This document shows positions 19,247 to 27,923 of a stretch of DNA of 64,000 nt, in pieces; within the stretch, counting starts at the first letter, position 1; each line of letters opens with the position of its first letter. Source of the DNA: Chitinophaga sp. LS1 (GTDB lineage Bacteria > Bacteroidota > Bacteroidia > Chitinophagales > Chitinophagaceae); assembly GCF_034274695.1 (NCBI RefSeq), contig NZ_CP128362.1:1488001-1552000 (forward strand), given 5' to 3'. The notes under the pieces were generated by a model that searched no databases, was not told where the DNA came from, and saw nothing but the letters and a program-made list of their open reading frames with translations. Both the position numbers and the translations under genes were made by a program.

Positions 19247-22200
19247 ATGGTTGATAGCGCGCATTATCTGGATATTTATCACTCACGGAACGAGGAAACA
19301 CAACTGGTAATAGACATACTAGCCGTTTACATCTACCCGGTAGATAAATACATGCTCTCAGATGCCGTGCTAAAGTTACTTGATATACCACAGGATGTAA
19401 TTGCTGACATATTGGAAGAGCTCATAGCAGCGGGTATAGTGGTCAAACATGTGACCGGCAACTATTCACTCGATCCGGCCATGAGCTTTTTTTTATTCCC
19501 GGAAAAAGTAAGGCAGCCACAATACCTGCAATTAATTCAGCAGGTAAAACCCTACTCGTTTTATAGCAGCAACGCGAGGATTCAGGAACTACAGCAACTG
19601 TTGATCGCATTCTTCACAGGAGAGAAGTCGTTATTAAGAGCACCGGTGATGCGCATCAGCGGAGAGATCAATGAATATTTGCCTTATCTCTGCTATCTAC
19701 TGTACTTTCCGGAATACAAGCCTTTATTGCAGCTGTTTGAAACTGATAGTGTTCAGGTCATTTATCAGGCGGCCATCAATCTGCAACTGCAAAATTTGTC
19801 GCCGGTTTCAATACTGGCATCAGCCCCGCCGATTATTAACTGGAATGTGTTGGAAGGTGCTATGAAACCTTCTGACGATCCGTTTTCACAGGCAGTGATT
19901 GCGCTCTATGACCAACAACCGGATGCTGCGTTTCTTTTATTTGAGCAAGGCATCAAACAGCAACCTAAAACCGATCGTAAACACATAGTACCGCTATCGC
20001 CGGTACTATCCTTTATATACGTCTTCAACCTGACCTTACTCCCTGATTCCCGATCATTTCCCCTGATCACGAAAATCGTGACCTTCTACGAGAAGAAGCT
20101 GAGAGCAGACATTACCCCTGCTATCAGTTTACTCCATTTCCATCAGGGCAGAAAAGAAAAAGCAGAAAACATGCTGCTGATCCTATTACAGGGCAATCAT
20201 GGAAACCTGATCAGTTACCTGGCATTGATCTGCCTACAGATCTACCTGCCTGCCAGTAAATTGCTGAAGACCTACAAAGATCTCAGCACACAATTACTGT
20301 ATAAAGGCATTCAAAATCACTACCGGTTCCTTACTTACGAATACCTCTACCTGTTTAAAGATGAGGGCTTTCGTAAGAAAGAAGATGCCTACCTTGAAGC
20401 GGCATCCGTCATCGGCAAAAAACCATTGCTCTCCCAGCTGAAAAGAACTGCGGAGTGGGAAAGGCTGTTGAAATTACTCTCTATACCGGAAGCACAGCAA
20501 GCGGAAAAACCACAGCAGACAACACGTATTGCTTATCTTGTAGAACCCACTACCAAAGAGATCCAGGTCATTCTCCAATCCTTTAACGATACCTCCGGGT
20601 GGAGCAGAGGCCGACCTGTGGACATGAAAAGGTTCAGGGAAGGGGTGATACCCGGTATGACGCCACAGGATGTACGAATAGGAGACTGCCTGATCAAACA
20701 AAGTTTCTATACTTACGGCTCGGACGATTATGTGTTTGAAGACAGGGTGTGGCCGGAAATGGCCGGGCATCCTTACCTCTTCATGGCCCATGATCCCGAT
20801 ATCTCGTTAGATATCGTAAAAGGAGAGCCAGAGCTGCTGGTCAATAAAACAGGTAAGGGATTTACTTTTGATAGTAACCTCCCCACCACCGATTTATCAA
20901 AAGAGATCATCTTCATCAGAGAATCTGAAACAAGACTGAAAGTATTCAGGTTGACGCCTAAACAACGTACCCTCTTACAAACTATTCAACAGATTCCCGT
21001 CGTACCTGCCGATGGCAAAGAACAATTGCTCACCGCCTTACAGCAAATAGGCGCACACATTACCGTACACGCCAATCTGGAAGGTACTTCCCTCAATATT
21101 CAGCAACGTAAAGGCGATACCCGCATCACAGTTCAGTTACAACCTACTGCTGATGCACTGAAGGCATCCTTCTTTGTAAAACCTTTTGGTGCAGACCCTC
21201 CCTATTGCAAACCGGGAGAAGGTGCAGCCCACATTATAGGTGTGATGAATGGGGAACGCTGTCAGGCTACCCGCGATCTGGAAGAGGAGAAAGCGAACTA
21301 TGCCCGTTTACTGGAACTTATCCAACAGGCAGTGGCACAGGAAATAGAAGATGATCACATTATCTTCTCCGATCCCAGAGATTGCCTGCAACTACTTGAA
21401 GTGATTCACGAAAACCCTGAACTGGCTATTTCAGAATGGCCGGAAGGTGAAAAACTGCGCATCCGCAAGGTTGTCACTACCCGTAGAATGACACTGACAG
21501 TAAAATCGAACCGTAAGTGGCTCGAATGTCAGGGAGAACTGAAGGTAGATGAAGACATGGTACTGTCGCTGAAAGAATTGCTGGATAATACCGTACAACA
21601 TAGAAGCCGTTTCATTCCACTAAGGAATGGCAGTTATCTGGCACTCACCAAAAAGCTCTACCGACAGTTACAGGAAATCAACAGCTTTGCCACCGCTGAC
21701 CACGAGTCTTTGAAAATCCAGCCTATGGCTGCCCATATGCTGGATGAGATGCTGGAAGATGCGGGTAGCGTGGAAACGGATGCCGCTTTCAAAGCACAAA
21801 AGCAGCGATGGAAAGAAATCATATCAGTTACGCCTGCTATTCCGGAAGCTTTGCAGGCAACCCTGCGTCCTTATCAGGAAGATGGTTTCCGCTGGATGGT
21901 ACGATTAGCGAATCTGGGTGCCGGCGCTTGTCTGGCAGATGATATGGGTTTGGGGAAAACCATTCAGGCTATCACCTTATTGCTCCACAGAGGAGCAGAA
22001 GGCCCTGCTTTAGTCGTATGCCCGGCCTCTGTATTACCTAACTGGATCAATGAGATCAATCGTTTTGCCCCCTCTTTAAGAGTGGTCGTGCTGCATGCAG
22101 GAGGAGACAGAAAAGAGTTGTTAGCTGCTGCAGGAGGTTTCTCTGTGGTCATCATCACCTATGGGTTGTTGCTCTCAGAGAGAGCAATACTCACTGCTAT

Positions 22201-23233
22201 TGAGTGGGATACCGTGATCCTGGACGAAGCACATGCCATCAAAAACTACCAGACCAGAACAGCAAAAGCTGCCATGGCACTACAAGTACATTTCCGGTTA
22301 ATACTCACGGGTACCCCTATCCAGAATAACCTGAATGAGATATGGAGTCTTTTCCATTTCATCAATCCAGGGCTGTTGGGTACACTCAAGCATTTTACCA
22401 GACAATTCACCACACCAGTTGTATATAATCCAGATAGCACCGTCAAGGTTCACCTGAAAAAACTGATCGCTCCTTACATGTTGCGCAGAACAAAAGGCGC
22501 AGTGCTGGATGAATTGCCGGAAAAAACGGAGATCGTCAAACTTATCCCTTTATCTCACGATGAAAGGGCTTTTTATGAAGCGATCCGTCTCAAGGCTATT
22601 GAAAACATCCGTAAGTATAGGGTCAGCGACAGCAAGCAACACCTGAATACCCTGACCGAAATAGGCAAACTTCGTATGGCAGCCTGCCACCCACAGATGT
22701 TGCATACGGAAGTGAATATCCCTTCTTCCAAACTGGCCACCTGTCTCGAAATTGTGGAAGAACTCATTTCCAATAAACACAGGGCGCTGGTATTTAGTCA
22801 GTTTGTACGCCACCTGGAACTGGTAAAACGAGCACTGGATGACAAAGGGATTTCCTACCTTTATCTGGATGGAGCAACGTCTATTCCTGACAGGGAAGAA
22901 CGGGTGAAACAATTTCAGAGTGGCACCGCAGATCTCTTCCTCATTAGTCTCAAAGCTGGTGGGCTGGGACTCAACCTCACCGCAGCAGATTATGTCATTC
23001 ACCTGGACCCATGGTGGAACCCGGCGATAGAAGAGCAAGCTTCAGATCGTGCTTACAGAATGGGGCAGACAAAACCTGTGACCATCTACCGACTTGTGAT
23101 GCAGGATACAATTGAAGAAAAGATCATTTCCCTGCATCGGAATAAACGTGATCTGGCAGATCAATTGCTGGCAGGCAGCGATATTTCAGGTAAGCTTTCC
23201 ACCGAAGAACTGATTGCTCTCATCGTGAAATAA
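19247..23233 (+). CDS. SNF2-family ATPase (DEAD/DEAH helicase superfamily 2) with long N-terminal extension
   Basis: A 1,328-residue SWI2/SNF2-type dsDNA translocase. Walker A is DDMGLGKT (Gly901-Thr905), Walker B is DEAH (993-996), motif III is LTGTPIQNN, and the C-terminal lobe has VFSQF, LDGATS, GGLGLNL and DRAYRMGQ. The first 850 residues do not belong to the motor: residues 1-80 look like a winged helix, about 100-420 are helical and TPR-like, and the rest is beta-rich without a recognised domain. A TACATTTG box at 19234-19241 lies five bases before the ATG, so the transcript could be leaderless. The next in-frame Met is residue 36. The PAS kinase starts 31 bp downstream and is probably co-transcribed. 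Confidence 0.9.
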   Translation: MVDSAHYLDIYHSRNEETQLVIDILAVYIYPVDKYMLSDAVLKLLDIPQDVIADILEELIAAGIVVKHVTGNYSLDPAMSFFLFPEKVRQPQYLQLIQQVKPYSFYSSNARIQELQQLLIAFFTGEKSLLRAPVMRISGEINEYLPYLCYLLYFPEYKPLLQLFETDSVQVIYQAAINLQLQNLSPVSILASAPPIINWNVLEGAMKPSDDPFSQAVIALYDQQPDAAFLLFEQGIKQQPKTDRKHIVPLSPVLSFIYVFNLTLLPDSRSFPLITKIVTFYEKKLRADITPAISLLHFHQGRKEKAENMLLILLQGNHGNLISYLALICLQIYLPASKLLKTYKDLSTQLLYKGIQNHYRFLTYEYLYLFKDEGFRKKEDAYLEAASVIGKKPLLSQLKRTAEWERLLKLLSIPEAQQAEKPQQTTRIAYLVEPTTKEIQVILQSFNDTSGWSRGRPVDMKRFREGVIPGMTPQDVRIGDCLIKQSFYTYGSDDYVFEDRVWPEMAGHPYLFMAHDPDISLDIVKGEPELLVNKTGKGFTFDSNLPTTDLSKEIIFIRESETRLKVFRLTPKQRTLLQTIQQIPVVPADGKEQLLTALQQIGAHITVHANLEGTSLNIQQRKGDTRITVQLQPTADALKASFFVKPFGADPPYCKPGEGAAHIIGVMNGERCQATRDLEEEKANYARLLELIQQAVAQEIEDDHIIFSDPRDCLQLLEVIHENPELAISEWPEGEKLRIRKVVTTRRMTLTVKSNRKWLECQGELKVDEDMVLSLKELLDNTVQHRSRFIPLRNGSYLALTKKLYRQLQEINSFATADHESLKIQPMAAHMLDEMLEDAGSVETDAAFKAQKQRWKEIISVTPAIPEALQATLRPYQEDGFRWMVRLANLGAGACLADDMGLGKTIQAITLLLHRGAEGPALVVCPASVLPNWINEINRFAPSLRVVVLHAGGDRKELLAAAGGFSVVIITYGLLLSERAILTAIEWDTVILDEAHAIKNYQTRTAKAAMALQVHFRLILTGTPIQNNLNEIWSLFHFINPGLLGTLKHFTRQFTTPVVYNPDSTVKVHLKKLIAPYMLRRTKGAVLDELPEKTEIVKLIPLSHDERAFYEAIRLKAIENIRKYRVSDSKQHLNTLTEIGKLRMAACHPQMLHTEVNIPSSKLATCLEIVEELISNKHRALVFSQFVRHLELVKRALDDKGISYLYLDGATSIPDREERVKQFQSGTADLFLISLKAGGLGLNLTAADYVIHLDPWWNPAIEEQASDRAYRMGQTKPVTIYRLVMQDTIEEKIISLHRNKRDLADQLLAGSDISGKLSTEELIALIVK

Positions 23234-23264
23234 TTTGAGCTATATTGTATTTGAATCACAGATT

Positions 23265-26060
23265 ATGCATGAGAATCCCCCATCTGATCAGACCGCTCCC
23301 GTTGGTCAGGAGATACAACAGATAAAAGCCACCCTTCATGCCGTAGGTATCGGTATTTGGGATATTGATATTCTTCAGAATAAAGTAATACTGGACACCA
23401 CATGTAAAGAGCTATTCGGCTTACCGCCGGTGACAAATATTACCTATGAAATGTTGTTAGGCAGCCTACATCCGGCAGACAGGCAACAGGTGCGTGAGTC
23501 CGCTAAGAAACTCATACAAAAGCAAGTTGACAACAGCATCAACCTGCGATTCAGAACTGCCGATGTAGATAATCGCTCGCTGCGCTGGATACAGGTAAAA
23601 GGGCAGGTATACTTCACCCCTGAAGATTCAGCTGCACGCCTCTCCGGCATGGCGATGGACATCACCAGTGAAGTCGCCGCCAATGAAAAAGCCGAAGTAG
23701 CAGAAAGACTCTCCACTATCGCTATGGAAAGTTCCGGTGCCGGATCATTCACCATCGATTTCGCCAGTGATACCATCACCTATTCCCCCTCGCTCGCACA
23801 CATGATCATGGGCGAACGGATGGGAGGCACTCAATTCAGAGATATTTTTCTCCCTTATGTACACCCCGAAGACCGCAAGATAAGAGAGGCCGCTTATGAA
23901 GAAGCCATGGACACTGGTATACTCAGCTACGAATGCCGGTTCATATGGAAAGACGGCACTGTACACTGGGTCAAAATCAGGGGTAAATATTACTATGACC
24001 TCACGGGCAGGCCTGTATCTTTTTCAGGCATCGGTCTGGATGTGACAGAATCCAGGGAACATACCCGTCTGCTCAAAGAAGTAGAACAACGTTTCCTCCT
24101 GGCATTTAATAATTCAAGTATCAGCATGGCCTTCCTTGATAAAAACGGGGTCATACAGGAGGTGAATAAAGCCTTTGCAGGATTACTGGGATATGCACAG
24201 CCAGAGCTGTCAGGTATGCACTACAGAAGTATTGTGCAGGCAGACTACAGAGGGGAAAGCGACAAGTTATTCGCCAGCCTTGTCAATGGCGAACAGGAAT
24301 TTTACAACCAGATCAAACAATACTATCACCAGGATGGCAGTGTACGCTGGGTACAGGTGAACATTGCTACCGTGGCAATGGAAGAAGCCAATTCCACACA
24401 CATCCTCGCTATCGCTTTTGATATAGGCAATGAAGTAGCCGTACGCAAAGAACAGCAACAACTCCTGTCATTGGTAGAAAACAGTAATGACCTGATCATG
24501 GTCAGCAACCTCGAAGGCAATGTCACCTACATCAACGAGGCAGGCGTCCGGTTGCTGGGCTTACCCAACAAAGCTTCAGCCATTACTCACTCTATGAAAG
24601 ACTTTTTTGAGCCAACCTTTTTCAATCAGGTAAAGGACTCAATCATTCCCGAACTGCTCAGAGAAGGTAAATGGACGGGTAGACAAACCTACCAACATCA
24701 GGAAACAGGAGAACCACTGCCATTCATGACGAACGCTTTCAGGCTGGATAGCCCTATGAGCGGAAAACCGATTGCGGTAGCAGGTGTAGCCAGAGACCTG
24801 CGTACAGAACTGGAAACACAAAAAGCCCTTCTTGAAAGTGAAAACAGGTTCCGCTCACTGGTGGAAGAAGCACCTGTACCGACCGCCCTTTATGTAGGCA
24901 GAGAACTGATCATCGAAGTAGCCAATGAGGCAATGCTCAATTTATGGGACAGGGGTAGCGCCATCATTGGCCTTCCACTAACCAGGGCAATACCAGAGAT
25001 TCACGGACACTCTTTCCTCAATATCATGGATCATATCTTCAATTCAGGAGAGGTATATCATGGTCGTGAAATGCCGATCGATCTTGTGATCAATGGCCGT
25101 GCAACACTTCTGTACCTGAATATTACCTTCAAGCCATTGCTTAATCCGCAGGGGGAAGTGTATGCTATTATGAATATGGCCACAGATGTAACCCAACAGG
25201 TACTAGCCAAAAATAAGATCCTGGAAAATCAGAGTTTCCTGGAATCTGAAGTACTAGAGCGTACAGAAGAACTGGCTGCTTCCAATGAAGAACTGGCGGC
25301 GATGAACGAAGAATTGCAGGAGGCAAATTTGCACCTGGTGCGTTCTAACCAGGAGCTGGAACAATATGCGTATGTAGCGAGTCATGACCTGCAGGAGCCT
25401 TTGCGCAAAATCCGGATCTATGCAGACCTGTTATCGAACAAAGATGACCTGAATATTGAACATAAACGCCTGGTAGACAAAATCAATCAGTCGTCCGAAC
25501 GTATGTCTATGTTAATCAAAGACCTGCTGGAATTTTCCCGCCTGCTGGAAACGGGGAATATGATGCGGGATGTAGATCTGACAGAGCTGCTACTGATGGT
25601 GAGCAAGGATTTTGAATTGATCATTGAAGAAAAGAAAGCCCGGATTAATATTGGTAAATTGCCTGTGATACAGGGCGTGCCATTGCAAATGAATCAGTTA
25701 TTTTACAACCTGATGAGTAATGCGTTGAAATTTACACAGGAAGGTGCAACACCGGTGGTAGAAATACAGGCCCGCGTTATTTCACTGGCAGAAGTGGCTA
25801 ATTACCTGCGTATGCCGGAGCAGGGCAGACAGTATTACGATATTTCATTCAGAGATAACGGGATAGGCTTTGATAATAAATATTCAGAGCAGATCTTTGA
25901 AGTGTTTAAACGCCTGCATAACAGGAACCAATATCCCGGATCAGGTATCGGATTGTCGTTGTGCAGAAGAATAGTGGGGAACCATGGCGGACATATGTAT
26001 GTGCTGTCAGCCCCAAATGAAGGGACGATCTTTCACATCATTCTGCCAGGAAAGCAATAA
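23265..26060 (+). CDS. Multi-PAS sensor histidine kinase
   Basis: A soluble 931-residue kinase with about five PAS/PAC units in the first 650 residues (PAC-type ends such as SGMAMDITSEVAANE, SGIGLDVTESREH, LAIAFDIGNEVA, AGVARDLRTELE and NMATDVTQQV), a coiled coil (about 655-695), HisKA with His707 (YVASHDLQEPLRKIR) and HATPase (NALKFTQEG, DNGIGFDNKY, GSGIGLSLCRRI). No receiver or membrane helix is present. I use the ATG at 23265; the frame is open from a TTG at 23235 just after the SNF2 stop, but ten extra residues add nothing recognisable. Its kinase core is very close to that of the RR-kinase fusion at 11168-12418. The cognate regulator is not adjacent. Confidence 0.93.
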   Translation: MHENPPSDQTAPVGQEIQQIKATLHAVGIGIWDIDILQNKVILDTTCKELFGLPPVTNITYEMLLGSLHPADRQQVRESAKKLIQKQVDNSINLRFRTADVDNRSLRWIQVKGQVYFTPEDSAARLSGMAMDITSEVAANEKAEVAERLSTIAMESSGAGSFTIDFASDTITYSPSLAHMIMGERMGGTQFRDIFLPYVHPEDRKIREAAYEEAMDTGILSYECRFIWKDGTVHWVKIRGKYYYDLTGRPVSFSGIGLDVTESREHTRLLKEVEQRFLLAFNNSSISMAFLDKNGVIQEVNKAFAGLLGYAQPELSGMHYRSIVQADYRGESDKLFASLVNGEQEFYNQIKQYYHQDGSVRWVQVNIATVAMEEANSTHILAIAFDIGNEVAVRKEQQQLLSLVENSNDLIMVSNLEGNVTYINEAGVRLLGLPNKASAITHSMKDFFEPTFFNQVKDSIIPELLREGKWTGRQTYQHQETGEPLPFMTNAFRLDSPMSGKPIAVAGVARDLRTELETQKALLESENRFRSLVEEAPVPTALYVGRELIIEVANEAMLNLWDRGSAIIGLPLTRAIPEIHGHSFLNIMDHIFNSGEVYHGREMPIDLVINGRATLLYLNITFKPLLNPQGEVYAIMNMATDVTQQVLAKNKILENQSFLESEVLERTEELAASNEELAAMNEELQEANLHLVRSNQELEQYAYVASHDLQEPLRKIRIYADLLSNKDDLNIEHKRLVDKINQSSERMSMLIKDLLEFSRLLETGNMMRDVDLTELLLMVSKDFELIIEEKKARINIGKLPVIQGVPLQMNQLFYNLMSNALKFTQEGATPVVEIQARVISLAEVANYLRMPEQGRQYYDISFRDNGIGFDNKYSEQIFEVFKRLHNRNQYPGSGIGLSLCRRIVGNHGGHMYVLSAPNEGTIFHIILPGKQ

Positions 26061-26091
26061 CTGGATAAATCAATTTTTTTATTTTTACACC

Positions 26092-26838
26092 ATGAACATT
26101 TTTGGCTTCTGGAACGACTCCTATTACCTGATTATTATTTTACAGATTGTTTGTATTATCCATTGTCTTAAAACAGGCAAAAGGGACTATATCTATCTCC
26201 TGATCTTCTTACCCATGATCGGATGTATCATCTACTTTGTCCGTGAAATATTACCAGAAATCAACAGGGGAGAGTTCTTACCTAACCTACAACGGGTATT
26301 TTTCCCAAAAGCCGCTATCAGAGAGTGGGAACACCGTCTCAGGATATCTGATACCGTTGCTAACAAAATGGGACTGGCAGCCGCCTACGCTGACCAGCAA
26401 CAATATGACAAAGCCATTTCACTGGCAGAAGAATGCCGGAAAAGCTTTCCTAAAGATTTAGGCATTTTACAACAGCTGGGACGCTTTTATTTCTTTGATC
26501 AGCGCTTTGCGGACAGTATTGTCTACATGGAAAAAGCATTTGCACAGACAAATGCGAACCTGATCAAACAGGAAGATGAACTGATGTATGCACGGGCACT
26601 GGAAGCCACAGGTATGCTACCACCTGCTGAAGAGGTGTATAAGAAAGTGATTCGTGTACATCACTCTATCGATGCCATGTATCACTATGGCCTATTTCTC
26701 AAAAATCAAAACAGGAACAAAGAAGCGTTGCAACAGTTTCAGACTATTAAAGAAGAGTTTCACCTGCATCCAAGATATGTACGCAGGATGAATGCTCAGT
26801 GGTTACGACTCGCCAAGCGGGAAATGGCAGGTCTATAA
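26092..26838 (+). CDS. Membrane-anchored TPR protein
   Basis: A 248-residue protein. Two hydrophobic segments in the first 55 residues form a PLDc_N-like hairpin (SYYLIIILQIVCIIHCL and IYLLIFLPMIGCIIYFV), followed by about four TPR-like helical repeats (for example AAAYADQQQYDKAISLAEEC and QLGRFYFFDQRFADSIVYME). The start is the ATG at 26092, 31 bp past the kinase stop; a longer frame from 25984 overlaps the kinase gene and lacks support. It is probably the last gene of the SNF2-kinase transcript. The function is unknown; TPRs suggest protein-protein contacts at the inner membrane. The next gene is convergent. Confidence 0.82.
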   Translation: MNIFGFWNDSYYLIIILQIVCIIHCLKTGKRDYIYLLIFLPMIGCIIYFVREILPEINRGEFLPNLQRVFFPKAAIREWEHRLRISDTVANKMGLAAAYADQQQYDKAISLAEECRKSFPKDLGILQQLGRFYFFDQRFADSIVYMEKAFAQTNANLIKQEDELMYARALEATGMLPPAEEVYKKVIRVHHSIDAMYHYGLFLKNQNRNKEALQQFQTIKEEFHLHPRYVRRMNAQWLRLAKREMAGL

Positions 26839-26916
26839 ACCAACAACTCCCGGCGCCACAGTAATGCGATACTGCTTTGCCAGGAGTGTCTGTGACTATA
26901 CTTATCGAACTGCTTG

Positions 26917-27771
26917 TCAACTGCTGATCTTGTGCACTACAAGATTATCATAGTAGATGTATCCATCTGCTGAAGCTTCCCAATAGTCTTCACTACCACC
27001 CCTGAAGGTGTGGAAGGTCAATCCTTTGATCAGGCGTTTGCTGTCATTGGTTGTCCAGCGGATATCTCTGTCTAATACGATCGTATTGTCGATCACGTAT
27101 TGAACGTGACCATCTGTGTTACTACCGGTATTGCTTTTTACATACAGGTGTACATGATACCATTGTCCTTTATTGAGGCTGCCTGAAGAAGGGTACGATT
27201 TACCGAAAGTTTCTCCATAGGTGCCTGATTGGTCTTTGAAGTAGAGATAGGGTTGGAAGAACACGCGGCCGGCATCGGTTTGATACCACATGAGGCGTGC
27301 ACTGCCACCATTGCCATCCCATCCCGGGTCACCGCCGGTATTGCCATCGCCGATGGAAAAACCGAAGCCCAGCTTACCACCTCTGGACCATTCGAACTGA
27401 CTATGAAAACGAATGTCATAGTCTACTTCATAGGCAGAGCCGTCCGAAATGTCGACATTGCCGATAACGCCGCCGGCGCCGGAGAGCGCATTGGCCAGGA
27501 GTTTAATGCGGCAGTTACCGTTGGAGATCCAGCAACGGCTATCGACCCAGCCGGTGATGTTGCCGAAGTCGGAGGCTGCTGAGGAGCTGGCGTAAGTACC
27601 ATCGGCATAGTTGTTCCAGTTTACTGACCAGCTGCTGTTTATTGCTGAACCGACAGCAGTCGTTTGTAGGGCTGAGGCAGATGCGAGGGGTGGAGGTGAA
27701 GCTGCCTCCTTACTGCAAGCGCAGCATAAGATGAGGGCGTAGAAAGCAAATACGCCGAGTTTTGATGTCAT
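26917..27771 (-). CDS. Lipoprotein resembling polysaccharide lyase family 14
   Basis: A 284-residue lipoprotein with signal peptide and lipobox LCCAC (Cys19). The mature part is a beta-jelly-roll candidate. YEVDYDIRFHSQFEWSRGGKLGFGF with the following Gly-rich stretch, YHVHLYVKSN and the C-terminal YIYYDNLVVHK match the pattern of PL14-like lyases that cleave alginate or glucuronan. A Ser/Ala-rich linker follows the lipid anchor. The gene sits downstream of a T9SS-exported protein on the same strand but is separated from it by a strong terminator (27852-27884), so it likely has its own promoter in the short gap. Confidence 0.65.
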   Translation of the reverse strand: MTSKLGVFAFYALILCCACSKEAASPPPLASASALQTTAVGSAINSSWSVNWNNYADGTYASSSAASDFGNITGWVDSRCWISNGNCRIKLLANALSGAGGVIGNVDISDGSAYEVDYDIRFHSQFEWSRGGKLGFGFSIGDGNTGGDPGWDGNGGSARLMWYQTDAGRVFFQPYLYFKDQSGTYGETFGKSYPSSGSLNKGQWYHVHLYVKSNTGSNTDGHVQYVIDNTIVLDRDIRWTTNDSKRLIKGLTFHTFRGGSEDYWEASADGYIYYDNLVVHKISS

Positions 27772-27851
27772 GTAATTTGGTTTAAAGAGGGAATAAATGG
27801 TTTTTCAGGAGGGATGTCGTGTAGAAAGGACGGAAGTACCATTCATATTAT

Positions 27852-27884
27852 AAAAAAAAGCGCTTGCCGAAGGCAAACGCTTTT
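27852..27884 (-). terminator. UUCG-loop terminator of the T9SS metallopeptidase-like gene
   Basis: On the minus strand the stem AAAAGCGTTTGCC / GGCAAGCGCTTTT (one mismatch) closes on a C-UUCG-G type loop and runs into T8. It sits 40 bp beyond the stop of the gene ending at 27924. A textbook intrinsic terminator. Confidence 0.9.
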
Positions 27885-27923
27885 GGATTGTAGAGCCGTG
27901 CGGCCGGCTTAAATAACGAGCGG

